A stretch of DNA of 64,000 bases from Amphibalanus amphitrite (Eukaryota; Arthropoda; Thecostraca; Balanomorpha; Balanidae), in assembly GCF_019059575.1 (NCBI RefSeq), contig NW_024881969.1:372001-436000 (forward strand), given 5' to 3'. Under the pieces are notes generated by a model. The model did no database searches. It was not told where the DNA came from and saw nothing but the letters and a program-made list of their open reading frames with translations. The position numbers and the translations under genes are program-made. Below are positions 36,327-46,887 of this stretch, piece by piece; positions within the stretch are counted from its first letter, which is position 1; each line of letters starts with the position of its first letter.

Positions 36327-39300
36327 GGTGTCCGAACCGGCTGCGACGTCAGCGTCGTGAGATGACGGGACGCGGATGACCAGAGATGGTGAGGCCTTGT
36401 CGCGATGGGACTTAAAACTTGGGACGGATCATGGAGCTTGATATGTGTGAATTTAGAACGGCATGGCAGTGTGACACGCAATCAAAATCGACTGGAAAAT
36501 TATGAATAACATGAAATGCGTGATAAAGCATTCCATGAACATTAGGTCGAACTTAAATCACGAGCAAGAAGCGAAAGATACGCACTACCACATTTACTTA
36601 CCGGCAAAAACGTGACCCGAGAAAGACAGGAGAAATAGGCAATGGCTTCAGTGTGATCAGGAAGTCAAAGCTGTAAAATCGTAAGTGTTTAAATAAAACT
36701 ATTTAAAATGAAGAGCAGTAAAAAACAATTCCCTGCTACCTTACATTTATGAAAAAGAGCGAGCGGCTATTGCGTGGTATTCAGCGAAACGAATGGAATT
36801 TTATCTTGATATTGCAGAACACATTGCTCATTTTCTTTCCAGACAATGCAATCACCTAAGTGAACTCAGCTCGTAAAACAGGCAAAACTTCATTTGAAAA
36901 CGTGTGCCACGGCCCACGCACAGCCAATACAACGATAGGCGGACTGACGGTAACTCAGTACGATAGTGCGTGACAGCAAAGCAGAGGGGGTCTGAATGAT
37001 AATAAACCCCAAACGATTGGCCAACCGGGCACTACAGAGCTCTTTTTTCCTGTGAATAAAAACGGAGGATTACAGGCGGTTGCGCGGTGGATGAGGCTCA
37101 CTGCAAAACATTGCACAAGTTTGCTAAGAAGACGGTGTTTTTGACACCTGAGGCAGGCCGACAAGACAGCCGTCACTCGATCGTCTCTTTTTCCGCCCGG
37201 CTTAGGCCGTCTTCCGTGGCTCCGCCGCAGCGGGTCCTGCACAGCTGAGGTATAGTTGTATAGCCGATCCCCAGTCACAGACCCGAGCGGGGTTCAGCTT
37301 CCGTCGGTCAATGACCGAGTAACACACCCCGGCAGTGACACAGCGACGGCAGCGACCCACGAGCTGCCCGTCGCGCCAGTTTAAAGTAGCTCTGATGAAC
37401 TGGACCGTCCTCCCGACCCAATTCTCCTTGCCTCTGCCCAGACCCGGCACTCATCTCCCCATCCCCACACGAGGTCTTTTGCGCTGTGTCACCGCGGCAA
37501 GAATGCATATCACGACAGAGACAGAGGCCGAAAATATGCTAAAAACAGACCATAAATCTCAATAGTTGAGCGGTACACCGGGTCGGGCAAACGGCAGCGC
37601 TACTGTACCGACCACGACCGCGTCCCGCTGCCTCCAGCGCGTCTCCGCCGTCCTCTGCAGTAAATAATCTCCCAGCGGCCGTAAATAGGAGCGAACCGAC
37701 ATGACGCGAGCACACAAGGCAAGCCGAGGTAATAGAATCACCGGCTGACACCCTGTGGCGGGCGGTAATGTGTGGGGACGTGGTGTGCCGACCATCTGTC
37801 TCCTGGGGCAGCCCGGGGTACAGCTCCAGCCGGCGAGGTCTGTGTATCGGGACTGGATGTGGTGCTGGGGTGAACGGAGGGGGGATGAAGGATTGCAGTC
37901 GTGCCGACTGTGACACGCAGAAAGTGACCAGTCGCGGTGCTGGCCGACATTTGCCACCGGATGATAGAGGAGGTCGGTGTGAGTCGGCAGTCTGCGCCCT
38001 TTCGGGTTGGGTAGAGCGCGGTCAGATTCTGCCACCGTGCAACACGTGCGGATCGAACAAAGCGAGATGCCGACGAGCAGTCGAGACTGAAGGAATGATG
38101 GATGAAGTGTGGCGGTCAACATGGAAACTTGGGGCCGATTTGAATTTGGTCGTACGGGCTAGTCACTTTAAGTCGATTAGGTCGAGTTGATCGACGATTT
38201 GACCGTATTTGCACCTGCAATGACACTGTCAGAGGCAATGGTCAGATGCCCGCGGAGATGAGGAAAATTGCTTAAGGAAGTTCTGCATTTATAGTGGGTA
38301 AGCGATCCAAATTATTCGTAAAGAAGTGGTATAAGGAAAGGATCTGCTCAGAGATATTATTATTGGAGCAGGTCACTTACATGGCCTCACATGATCATTT
38401 CTCGTTTCATCTCTTCATTTACAATTTTTGAAATATGAAAGCAGAACATATCCCATCACCACTGCTACCCAATCTACACGGAGGTGTAATTTAGAAGATG
38501 ACGAAAATGCCACAATGCGGTGTGCATTGAGCCTCAAATTCTGAGAAGCCCTGCCGGTGGGAAGACACAAGCACCGAAGAAAAACCCAGAAAGTTGATGA
38601 CTTTTGGTGCTAAATTGGTCACAAACTGGCATTAGCACCAGTAAAAGTAACTCAGATCCCGCCCACCAAATGAAGCGGGCGAACAGGCAAATTTGACCAA
38701 ATTACCCGGACGAAACGACAGCCTTCTGAGGTTCCGAGAGAGAGCCACTTGCCTCCCCAGCGGCGTAAAACTGCCCACACCGACGGTGGAAGCTCTGAAC
38801 CCACCTAACAACCGTCAGTCAGCCTGCCGCCCACACTCCTACAGTAACCACACCACTCCCGTCAGACCACACTGGATAAGGCAGCCCGAGACATCCGCCC
38901 GGCGCGAACACAGTCATTTTCGGAGCTGATCCCAGACATCCGTCAGCTGGGGGCCGCGTATCAAACCTCTAGCTCGCCCCCAGCGTCCCACACCCGTCCT
39001 TAGTGGCGGCCACCCTGATCGCTGGGGTCCCACACCGGATGGGTCGTGTCCTAAACACACGGGCGAGATGGGAGGATTGGCGCCGGTAGCATCCGACCGG
39101 GGACGCCGCGCCGGTCCCGTCGCTACCGCCGGCGGGCGCGGCAGTCCGGCGGGCCGGCGGAGAGCCCAGCGGACGGAGAGTCCGAACGCTTTCGGGCCGA
39201 GCGGCCGAAGGACGGGCGAACTCCAGACGGGTGGATGAGCGGTCGGTGGCGGCGGGAGATGGCGGCGGGCGCTCGGACACGATCTCTGGGTGGGTATATC

Positions 39301-40090
39301 ACACTCAAACGGCCGACACTCGGTCGTTAACCGCCGTCCGCCGTCGCCGGTCGGGATCGCAGGATGTCACGTGTTCCGAGCCAAGGTCAGCGGGGTCGTT
39401 AGTAGCACCGGACGGTCGACCGAGAGGAATCGGGACGAACAGAGGTCGGACCCTGGACGCGGGAACTGGTTTAAAACGGCGGTGGTTTCCCGTATCATTG
39501 TCTCGAAAAAGGCGAGTTATTGCCGTGAACGTGGTATTCAGACGTGAGTTGTCCATGACATTGTGCAGAACTGCAGCTATTGTTTAGTGTTTACATGAAT
39601 GGACTATGGAGTTCTAGATAACAAATGACTGTCACAATTGGAAGCGCAACTGTTGCAGTAAATGACAAGGTCCGGTGAGCGGGGTGACCTGTGCCCACCG
39701 ACTGGGCGCGATAAAAGGTTGATTCTAGATGTTGAAGTGCCGTCCACGGTCAACCCAAAATTTGTCGGTCGGGCGACAGAGGTCAGGACCTGGACGTCAG
39801 ATCCCATTAGCCAAGGCCCTGGCAGATAGTCGTGGGTCCAGTGAGACACAATTAAAAGCAAATGCATCACCCAACTAAATGTAAGCAGTTTATGAAAAGA
39901 AAACAGTTCTGTTCTTTATCTCGAACTAAAAGCCGTATTGCTTGCAGTATGCCCCATGCCACTAGCTGGTCAGTGGCCGATTGCGGGTCCCCCGACGTGA
40001 ACTAAAATCGAGCACAGCAATATCATCAACTCGTCACGGCTCCACTCTTCAGCTCCATAAGTCGGGATCACCTGGACCGACACGGCACGC

Positions 40091-40216
40091 CAGCGCCACC
40101 TAGGATACCGGTGTTTGGCGCCGGTACCGCAGCCAGAGCCGGAGGAGGCACAACGACCGACAGTGGCTCCACCTGCGGTGCCAGGGCCGGGAGCGAGCAG
40201 ACCACTAGCGCCACCT
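40091..40216 (-). promoter_or_regulatory. Two CTCF-like motifs in the same orientation
   Basis: CAGCGCCACCT (40091-40101) and TAGCGCCACCT (40206-40216) read AGGTGGCGCTG and AGGTGGCGCTA on the minus strand. These agree with the AGRKGGCGC core of insect and vertebrate CTCF sites. They are 115 bp apart and just outside the first piggyBac-like element. Only the core is judged, so this is a suggestion. Confidence 0.3.
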
Positions 40217-40423
40217 ACTCAGAGCCACTTGCCCCTCGACTGACTGCGAGGACAGTCATCTCCAGATTTGCGGGGTCTTACTAAGATCGGTCAAAAAGTA
40301 GGTACCTCCCCAACCCCTTAATTAATACCGTCAGCTCGGAAGAGTGCCATAGAAGTTTCAACCTGATTCCACCATACGAAATTCCTTGAGTGTTATTGTG
40401 CCAACAGACTACCAAAATCTTAA

Positions 40424-41354
40424 CCCGCGAGTTGCTGGGGGGAGGGGCGTTAAACGCCCCCACTTTTTTCGCCGGGCCATAGCATATAAACGGCGCGCCG
40501 TAGGCGCTCCAAATTTTGGTTACCTGTAGGGAATTGATTAAAGTTTATTGTGACAAAGTTTCAAAAAAATCGGTCCGAAAAATTTTGAGATATCGAGGTT
40601 TAAGTGACGTCATGATTTCTGAGTTTTCGACCAAAAACGGCATATGTTCAAAAAATCATATAAAATCACAGAACAGACATACAGACATGCAGTAAACGCC
40701 ATTAGACTGCCAATACCATGAACAATCAAATGGTTATCTTCGATTATTGATTATCGTTCCGCATTTTCCAAAATCTTGAACTGAATCTTGGCAATTTCTC
40801 GTGACTACTTAACGACCATGATACCTACATGCATTTCTTAAATTGAACTTTTTGAGCCAAACACGTACACATATGATAAAATGAATGTCACCATCGTGTT
40901 CTACGACCCAAATTACCCATAAAACATGTGTCACGGGCTGCGAATATCAGTTTTGATTTTCGGGGATATGTGCCTACCCGGTCGACCTGACCTTGACCCT
41001 GACCTATGCTTGACTGACCCCTACATGGAGCTGACACTCTTGTAGGCCTTATATGATGGATTGTGCACCGTTTTGACAGAGTTTATGACGAGAGGCGCCC
41101 ATTGCGAAGTCCTGAAGTCCATGCCACTGAAAGCCCGATTTCAGGTGTTTGACCTGACCTTGACCCGACCTGTGACCTCAAAATTCAACTTTAAAGTACT
41201 CATCTGAAGCGTCTCGTCGCGTACTTTCGTTTGCCGCCTCGTGCGTTTCGCTGCGCCTATTGGTTCTCGAGTTATCGGCTGGGGGCGTTTAACGCCCCCC
41301 CCCCCCCCCCCCCCAGCAAACGGTGGGTGGCGAAATACCCCAGCAACTGCCGGG
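40424..41354. mobile_element. piggyBac-like non-autonomous element 1
   Basis: The 931-bp element lies between TTAA tetranucleotides (40420-40423 and 41355-41358). Its termini are CCCGCGAGTTGCTGGGG and, inverted, CCCGGCAGTTGCTGGGG. TTAA duplication with CCC...GGG ends is the diagnostic signature of piggyBac transposons. Inside each end is GGGGCGTTAAACGCCCCC-type inverted sequence; at the right it includes a C run of about 19. No transposase frame is present. The short open frames across it are not genes. Confidence 0.85.
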
Positions 41355-42570
41355 TTAACCCACAGCAGCAGATGCAGTTAGAAAGGTTGCTTAAATGCTT
41401 CCATCAAGTGAGTCACGGCGTTCAGGTGTCGGGTTCCATTACGATTCCTTTTCTGCGCTGTCCGATCGCATCACTCCTTTCATTTACAAGTCGGCGTAAC
41501 AAAAAGAAGCCCTTTTAGTGTCCAATGTCAAATCAGCACAAGGTCAAACGAGCTCACAAAACAGTTAAAACCCATGCTGAATAACCTGCTCTGGTGTAAA
41601 ACAAAAGATAGATAAGTAAAACATAGTCAGCCTAATCTGTACAAAACCTCAAACGAAACCCACACAATCCAGATCGCATCTGTTTTTAGTTCTCCGAGGG
41701 CCTTAGAGAGCATCTTCATCCTATCGAAATTGCATATCTAAGCGGGATCACCTCAGCGTTAGCGGTACAGCGAGCTTGCCTTTTCGGTTCGGCAGTGCCC
41801 AAACTGCCGAAAGGAAATCTCTTCGATCATGGCACACGGGTCCACACACCCTGACGTGCCTCTCGGGATAACTTAGCTGGATGCGGCCAGTGCACGTTTT
41901 TGCCAGACTTCTTTCCAGGGGATTCAATTAATTCCGTCACAGAATGCAGGTTTTTACGCCGCGCTCCGGTGCAACATAAGAAGACCGGGCGGGGATGGAG
42001 ACGGGAGAGCAGCACGAAAAAGTCTGCCCGGTGAAATGAGGCACGGTGATGAGCTCAGTATCTCAGAGGTTGGAACGCGTCCCCTTCGCACGGCTGACCT
42101 CGGGGACGGGAGGGGTGAAACAGATTTAGCGCCGATTTTACACTGGGGTGGAATCTGTCAGGGAGCATCAAATGACATTCAGCCAGACGCCGCAGCCAGC
42201 AGACAGTAATTTTTTGCTCAGACATTCGATTTTCATGCCGTATAATACCTACTACGAAAATGCGAAGCACACAGCAACCATACTTAATCTTAAATGGATA
42301 GCTAGGCGATAGCCGTAGTACATAAACAAACAAATAGCAAATAATAAGCGACAAAACATCAAATTTGGACGTTTTTGGCGTTTGATGTTGTCAGTCGGCC
42401 ACGTTATCATACTTTACATCATCCAAGCAGGTAAAACAACAGTGATGACAAGTGAATGATGAGTTTGACCTCCCGCGAGTATGTAAAACAGAGGAAGCGC
42501 GGGCATCTATGTCGGTACATTACCGCCGTGACCTTCCGCGCATCGCCGCTTCCTCTTTCCCAGTCGTCTC

Positions 42571-42600
42571 GCTTACCTGAAAAAGACAAACAAGTCAGGT
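42571..42600 (-). promoter_or_regulatory. Recursive (ratchet) splice site candidate
   Basis: On the minus strand a branch-like CTGAC, a strong pyrimidine tract (TTGTTTGTCTTTTTCAG) and an acceptor CAG are followed at once by the donor GTAAGC. A 3' splice site fused to a 5' splice site with no exon between is the definition of a ratchet point for stepwise removal of long introns. It lies in the correct orientation within the 25.6 kb intron, about 4.2 kb from the upstream exon. Alternatively it is the acceptor of a terminal exon: one frame from here stays open for about 50 codons (KRDDWERGSGDARKV...). Confidence 0.6.
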
Positions 42601-43868
42601 CAGAGAGAGTCCTTGGCAGTCGTTTTTGGTTGTTCGCTCAATGTTAGCGATGGGTGTCACTGTTCTGGCCCGTTTCACAAGGTTATCAATGACAAATCAC
42701 GGAAGATACAACAAATATTGACGGATAGAAAACAACTGTTCGTACTTTTGGAATATCATTGTCTTTGTGTAACATGGTCCGTCTGATCAATTCCAGTCAC
42801 GTATAAGATAGTCGTAACAAAATCAAGAGCCTACAATTCTGGCAAGTTTCTGTTGATAAATTATGACCCACCATCACACTACACAATTTGCGCCTTCGGA
42901 ATATAATTTCAGATACCACCTCATTCCACTTTACGGGACACGGAACCGACAAACCCGCACGGCAGGCCCCGATCTCGCAGACTGAGGTAGCAACAGGCCC
43001 GCGGCCCGCAGACAGCACCGGGGCCATCTTATCGGCGGTCAGCGTGGACCGCGGCGTCGGCAGGGGCGCATTGTCATGTAAATGGTGATCCATTGGCCGG
43101 CAGCGAGCCCCGCCGGGGCAGAGCACTCTGCATGGCCGACCGGCGAGGGCTGATGGACGGTGGGCCGTATTTTCCACGGTACTTGTTGGGTGTGATGAAC
43201 GGGCCGCAGCCCGGCCACTTCCCGATCGCAAACGGGGCTGGACCGCGTCGGAACTGGCCGACATGGAGACGGTTGGAATATATGGCAGAGAGGAGGGGGA
43301 ATACACAGATGACGCGGAGGGGGAAAATACACGGATATCGCAAAGGCATACGAAATATACGGGTAGCAAGGGTGGACGGGAATACACGACCTAGGCACTG
43401 CTGTGAGGTGCGGCAGAGTGAAAAGCAGTTAGCCGTCTTTAATGTTCACTCCAGTCTATATTTTCACGTCACGGTTCTACGTGTCAGCTGCCGGCAGGCC
43501 CACGCAGCATCGTCTGACCATACATGTGTAAGGGATGAAGACATCGCCTATTGACCCACCACTGGAGCCAATGTCAAGGATGAAGGATTGATCTATGAAA
43601 ATATGACCGTGACTATGACTTACCAAGCCGCGCCACTCCCTCTATATAAACCAGCCATGAGTCCACAGACGTCCACCATAACTCGACCAGCGACCGCACC
43701 TCTGACTCAGTAATTTTACCACTCGGTGTGACCTTGTCCCCTTCAGGTCAGCAGCCAATGTCCCACGCGCTCACAAACACTGAACTCGGGTCACCGCCCA
43801 CCAACTGCGCATTTAGCACAAGTCCGACAGGGTGACACGAACAGTCATCGTATACTAGAACTATTTAA

Positions 43869-44739
43869 CCCTATTAGTGGCAGGGGGGGGGGGTGTTTTC
43901 ATCCACCCCTCAGGTTTTTCGGGAATATCTCCGAAACCGCAGAAGCTACGATGCTGAAATTTTCTGACTTTTCCTAAAACTAAATTGGGCACATTCCCTG
44001 AAAATTTCAAGTTCATAACTTTACCAGGGGCGGCTCCAGAGCACTGGGAATTGGGGGGTCCTATTCGTGAAGCGAGTCATTTGGGCGAAGATCACGATGC
44101 TGATGTATTATAACTGTATGCACCAGTTTTACGAACAGTGAATGAAAGGTATCATGTGATAACATATACAAAGTTATTGTGCATCCTCTTTTGACACGTT
44201 TTTGCTATAATATGCGGATCCAGGCGTCCAAAAAGGGGGGTTATGTTTTACCTCCCAACATAGGTGCCCTGACACCGCCTATGCATGACCAATACAATTG
44301 TAGTCGTTCTCTCATAAGAAAATTGTAACATAACAAGACCATTACCACCCTTTTTAGAAACAGTACCAACAAAAACCTTATTTACTATACTTTTTGTGTA
44401 CCCCCAATCTCAATGATCTGTATCCGCCTATGATTTTTGAAAATGCATATTTTTAGGATCTATGTGAATTCCTGGTTCATTCTCTATCGATCGGCAAAAG
44501 TTGCGTTAAGATTGGTTCAGAAACCTGGCCGTGATAAACAGTCTAAAATGTATCTGCAATTTGCCCGTTTTTACCCCCCTCTACCCCCCTATTGACATTT
44601 TTTTAATTTTTATTTTTTTAGAAATGTAGATCACGTTGAGCGAAATCGAATGCCGTTTGAATTTTAAAAAATCGGCCCGTTAGATCTCGAGATATCAAGG
44701 GGGGTCGTAAACAGCCCCCCCCCCCCCTGCCACTAATAG
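43869..44739. mobile_element. piggyBac-like non-autonomous element 2
   Basis: The 871-bp element lies between TTAA sites (43865-43868 and 44740-44743). The left end is CCCTATTAGTGGCAGGGGGG and the right end inverted is CTATTAGTGGCAGGGGGGG, having lost two of the three terminal C. Just inside the left end is AATATCTCCGAAACC, shared with element 3. It is non-coding and has drifted at its right tip. Confidence 0.82.
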
Positions 44740-45097
44740 TTAACAAAGAGACGGCCAGGGACAAATATTGCGCGAGGAGTCGATTGGCAAATGAACGCTG
44801 TTTCTAAAAAGAAAAAAGAAAAATGTTGGTATACTTTACAATTAAATAACTTTAAGCTTACTTTCAATCGCTGACTGAAAGTCGAAAATCACCTCGTGTC
44901 TTTGACCCCTCATCTTCATTTCTAATTAATACCTGCCTATGCCTACTGTTCAATGCGTGAAGCAAATACGAGAGCAAGCGGCACATGACGCAGATAACGA
45001 GCATTATAATCAAAACTTGCATGGTGCTTAATTCAGTTAAGTGCCCATATCCTGACACTAATGAAAACAGATCTCCGGGGAGGAAAAACAAAGTTAA

Positions 45098-45688
45098 CCC
45101 ACGAGCCGCTGGGGGGGGGCATAACGTTGCCCCCCCCTTTACGTTTTGTGAAATATCTCCGAAACCTGATGAGCTACGAATGTGAAACTTGGCATAGCTT
45201 CAAATGAATACCTAGGCAATGTTTGAGGAAAGTTTGGTGGTTGTAGTACCTAAGATGACGTCACAGTGACGTCATAAAGTTTTGTCGTTTTCCGATATGG
45301 ACCGTTTCTGATGACGCTGAGCATGAAACTCAACTGTAAATGAACTAGACAGCACCTGCTGTCATCCTAAAACATTTAACTACACTTCCATCTAGTTTCT
45401 GACCAATAATCGACCCTTTATATTCGGTCCCATATATCTGATGTATCGTGAGGAATATGAGAGTCGCAAATCTATAATTTCACTTATGACGTCACTGTGA
45501 CGTCATTTCAAATGGGATCGACACCAAATTTGGACACAACCTCGGCTAGGTATTCAGGAAGATGTGTGCAAAATTTCGCTTCTCTATCTCTTCGCGTTGC
45601 GACGATATCGTCGCAGAAGTAAAGGGGGGGCAACTATATGCCCCCCCCAGCGGCCGGCGGGTGGCGCGGAGGCCCAGCGGCCGCCGGG
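45098..45688. mobile_element. piggyBac-like non-autonomous element 3, carrying CRE palindromes
   Basis: The 591-bp element lies between TTAA sites (45094-45097 and 45689-45692). The ends are CCCACGAGCCGCTGGGGGG and, inverted, CCCGGCGGCCGCTGGG. It contains a GGGGGGGGGCATAACGTTGC hairpin near the left end, AATATCTCCGAAACC shared with element 2, and two inverted copies of ATGACGTCACAGTGACGTCA (from 45255 and 45486). Four TGACGTCA palindromes result. It is the shortest and most compact of the three copies. Confidence 0.83.
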
Positions 45689-46040
45689 TTAAAGACCCAA
45701 TGACTTCCTCCTGTGCGAAAATTCACGGGAAACTCTCACTGTACGGCGCAAGTTTCCACGAAGCTAAGAGGCGTAACGGAAGGGACGCACCTCACCCCTC
45801 CCGAGTAAACGGCGAGGGGCGTTCCAACTGATCTAGTGTCTTTTGCCCGGGGGCACCATCGGCCATGGATAATTACTCTACATGGGAGGGGAAGAGAGGG
45901 GGGGATCGGCAGAAGGCAGAGCTGCGACCACTTGTCATCATTAAAACACGTAGCCGTCTGGAGAAGACGGTAACGAATGCTGCGCCATAGACTGATAGTC
46001 GACGGTGAACGGGCAACACAGCCGTTTAGCAATTATAGTT

Positions 46041-46129
46041 TTAAGAATAAGGCACTCAACGCCCTAAAACCTACATTATATGTATTTTTTTTTAAGAATA
46101 AGGTGCTCAACGCCCTTAAACCCACATAT
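46041..46129. repeat. Tandem duplication, 51-bp unit
   Basis: TTAAGAATAAGGCACTCAAC at 46041 recurs at 46092 with one or two changes and is followed by CGCCCTWAAAC in both copies. The period is 51 bp, so the translated frame repeats FKNK..NALKPT, but nothing suggests that it is coding. Confidence 0.85.
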
Positions 46130-46499
46130 CACCACGAAGTCAATAGTCATTCAAGAGCTAGTGTTCATAATACCCTTTAATCATGTAAAGCCTATAACAC
46201 AGCAACGGCTACTAATCAATTTAAATAATGCATTTGATTTTGTCAGAAAATCCCGCATTTACGGTCTAAACTCTCACTGCATTGTTTTCATCCTTCAGAA
46301 ACTCGACAATGACAATGGGGTGTCCTCATTTACATAGAGAGGTTCAAAACATCTCAATTATCACCCCTAATTTTGGAAAGTTAACGACATAAAGTCCGAC
46401 TGTAATGGGGCAGGCAATGAAAAAGGAGACGTCTTCGTTCGTTTAATGATGCGGCTGAGAGTTCGGTCGTTTGGGTCACCGCAACCCGGTCAGGTAGGG

Positions 46500-46575
46500 A
46501 CGACAGTGAAAGCCAAGTCGGTCTGGGAATCGAACCAAAAATACCCTCCGGTACTGAGCTAGTTCCGGAGAACGT
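46500..46575 (-). repeat. tRNA-derived (SINE-like) fragment with A and B boxes
   Basis: On the minus strand TAGCTCAGT (46561-46553) matches a pol III A box, and GGTTCGATTCC (46536-46526) is a perfect B box. The boxes start only 25 bases apart, too close for an intact tRNA, and the acceptor stem does not pair, so it is not a tRNA gene. A truncated tRNA-derived SINE head is the best explanation; the 3' tail is not defined. Confidence 0.35.
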
Positions 46576-46738
46576 CAGAGGGTGCTTTGACTGTTCGGTC
46601 ACTCAGCAACATTAAGTGCCCAATGTTACCACAGCCGAGGCGAAGGAGCTTCAACGGCTTCAAACGACCACCTGGTACGGTGAGAACATGAAGATAACTC
46701 GGAACCCACCTTTCAAGTTTCCCGATCATAGCACTTAC

Positions 46739-46887
46739 CTGCTGGGCTAGCGAGTCGGAGAACCGTCTCGGCTTGGCCATCGTATAGGTGGCCTTTTCGA
46801 TGAACGAGTCGCCTTCAACCGTCTCGTCGAATCGCGTGGAATGACTTTTTTCTCGTTTGCTCAGCACCACCACACACCACACAGACT
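46739..46887 (-). CDS. Probable DH-domain exon upstream of the VQR helix
   Basis: The donor is strong (CCCAGCAG before GTAAGT) and the exon ends in phase 0, fitting the phase-0 VQR exon: ...RFSDSLAQQ joins VQRLAQYERYF, which resembles the helix leading into the QR motif in DH domains. The coded segment TRFDETVEGDSFIEKATYTM has strongly GC-ending codons, unlike chance frames. The 5' border is uncertain. I chose the acceptor after TTGTCTTCGGCAG (two bases, then TCT); another AG at about 46860 is possible. The first part (SVWCVVVLSKREK) is not recognised, and the N-terminal DH region must lie further upstream. Confidence 0.55.

Larger units (their letters stand above)
21168..46738. other. Very long intron (25.6 kb) inside the DH region
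   Basis: It runs from the GTAAGT donor of the 46887-46739 exon to the TTGTTGCAG acceptor at 21168. It holds GC-rich blocks, a degenerate 11-bp repeat (23.3 kb), a decayed plus-strand coding segment (29.1-29.4 kb), a foldback hAT-like element, a 228-bp MITE, three piggyBac-like elements, a recursive splice site (42.58 kb), a 51-bp tandem repeat and a tRNA-like SINE fragment. Stretches such as 24.3-25.0, 32.8-35.5, 36.5-39.9 and 42.6-43.8 kb show no gene or repeat that I can support. Confidence 0.55.

Noticed and set aside
36602-36670. 69-bp minus-strand segment with acceptor TTTTACAG and donor CCG before GTAAGT
   Set aside because: Only the frame incompatible with the flanking phase-0 exons is open; in phase 0 the second codon is a stop.
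41231-41518. Plus-strand frame at the right end of piggyBac-like element 1 with a QQMQLERLLKCFHQ stretch before a GTGAGT
   Set aside because: It crosses the transposon border and its C run, so the frame cannot be an old conserved exon.
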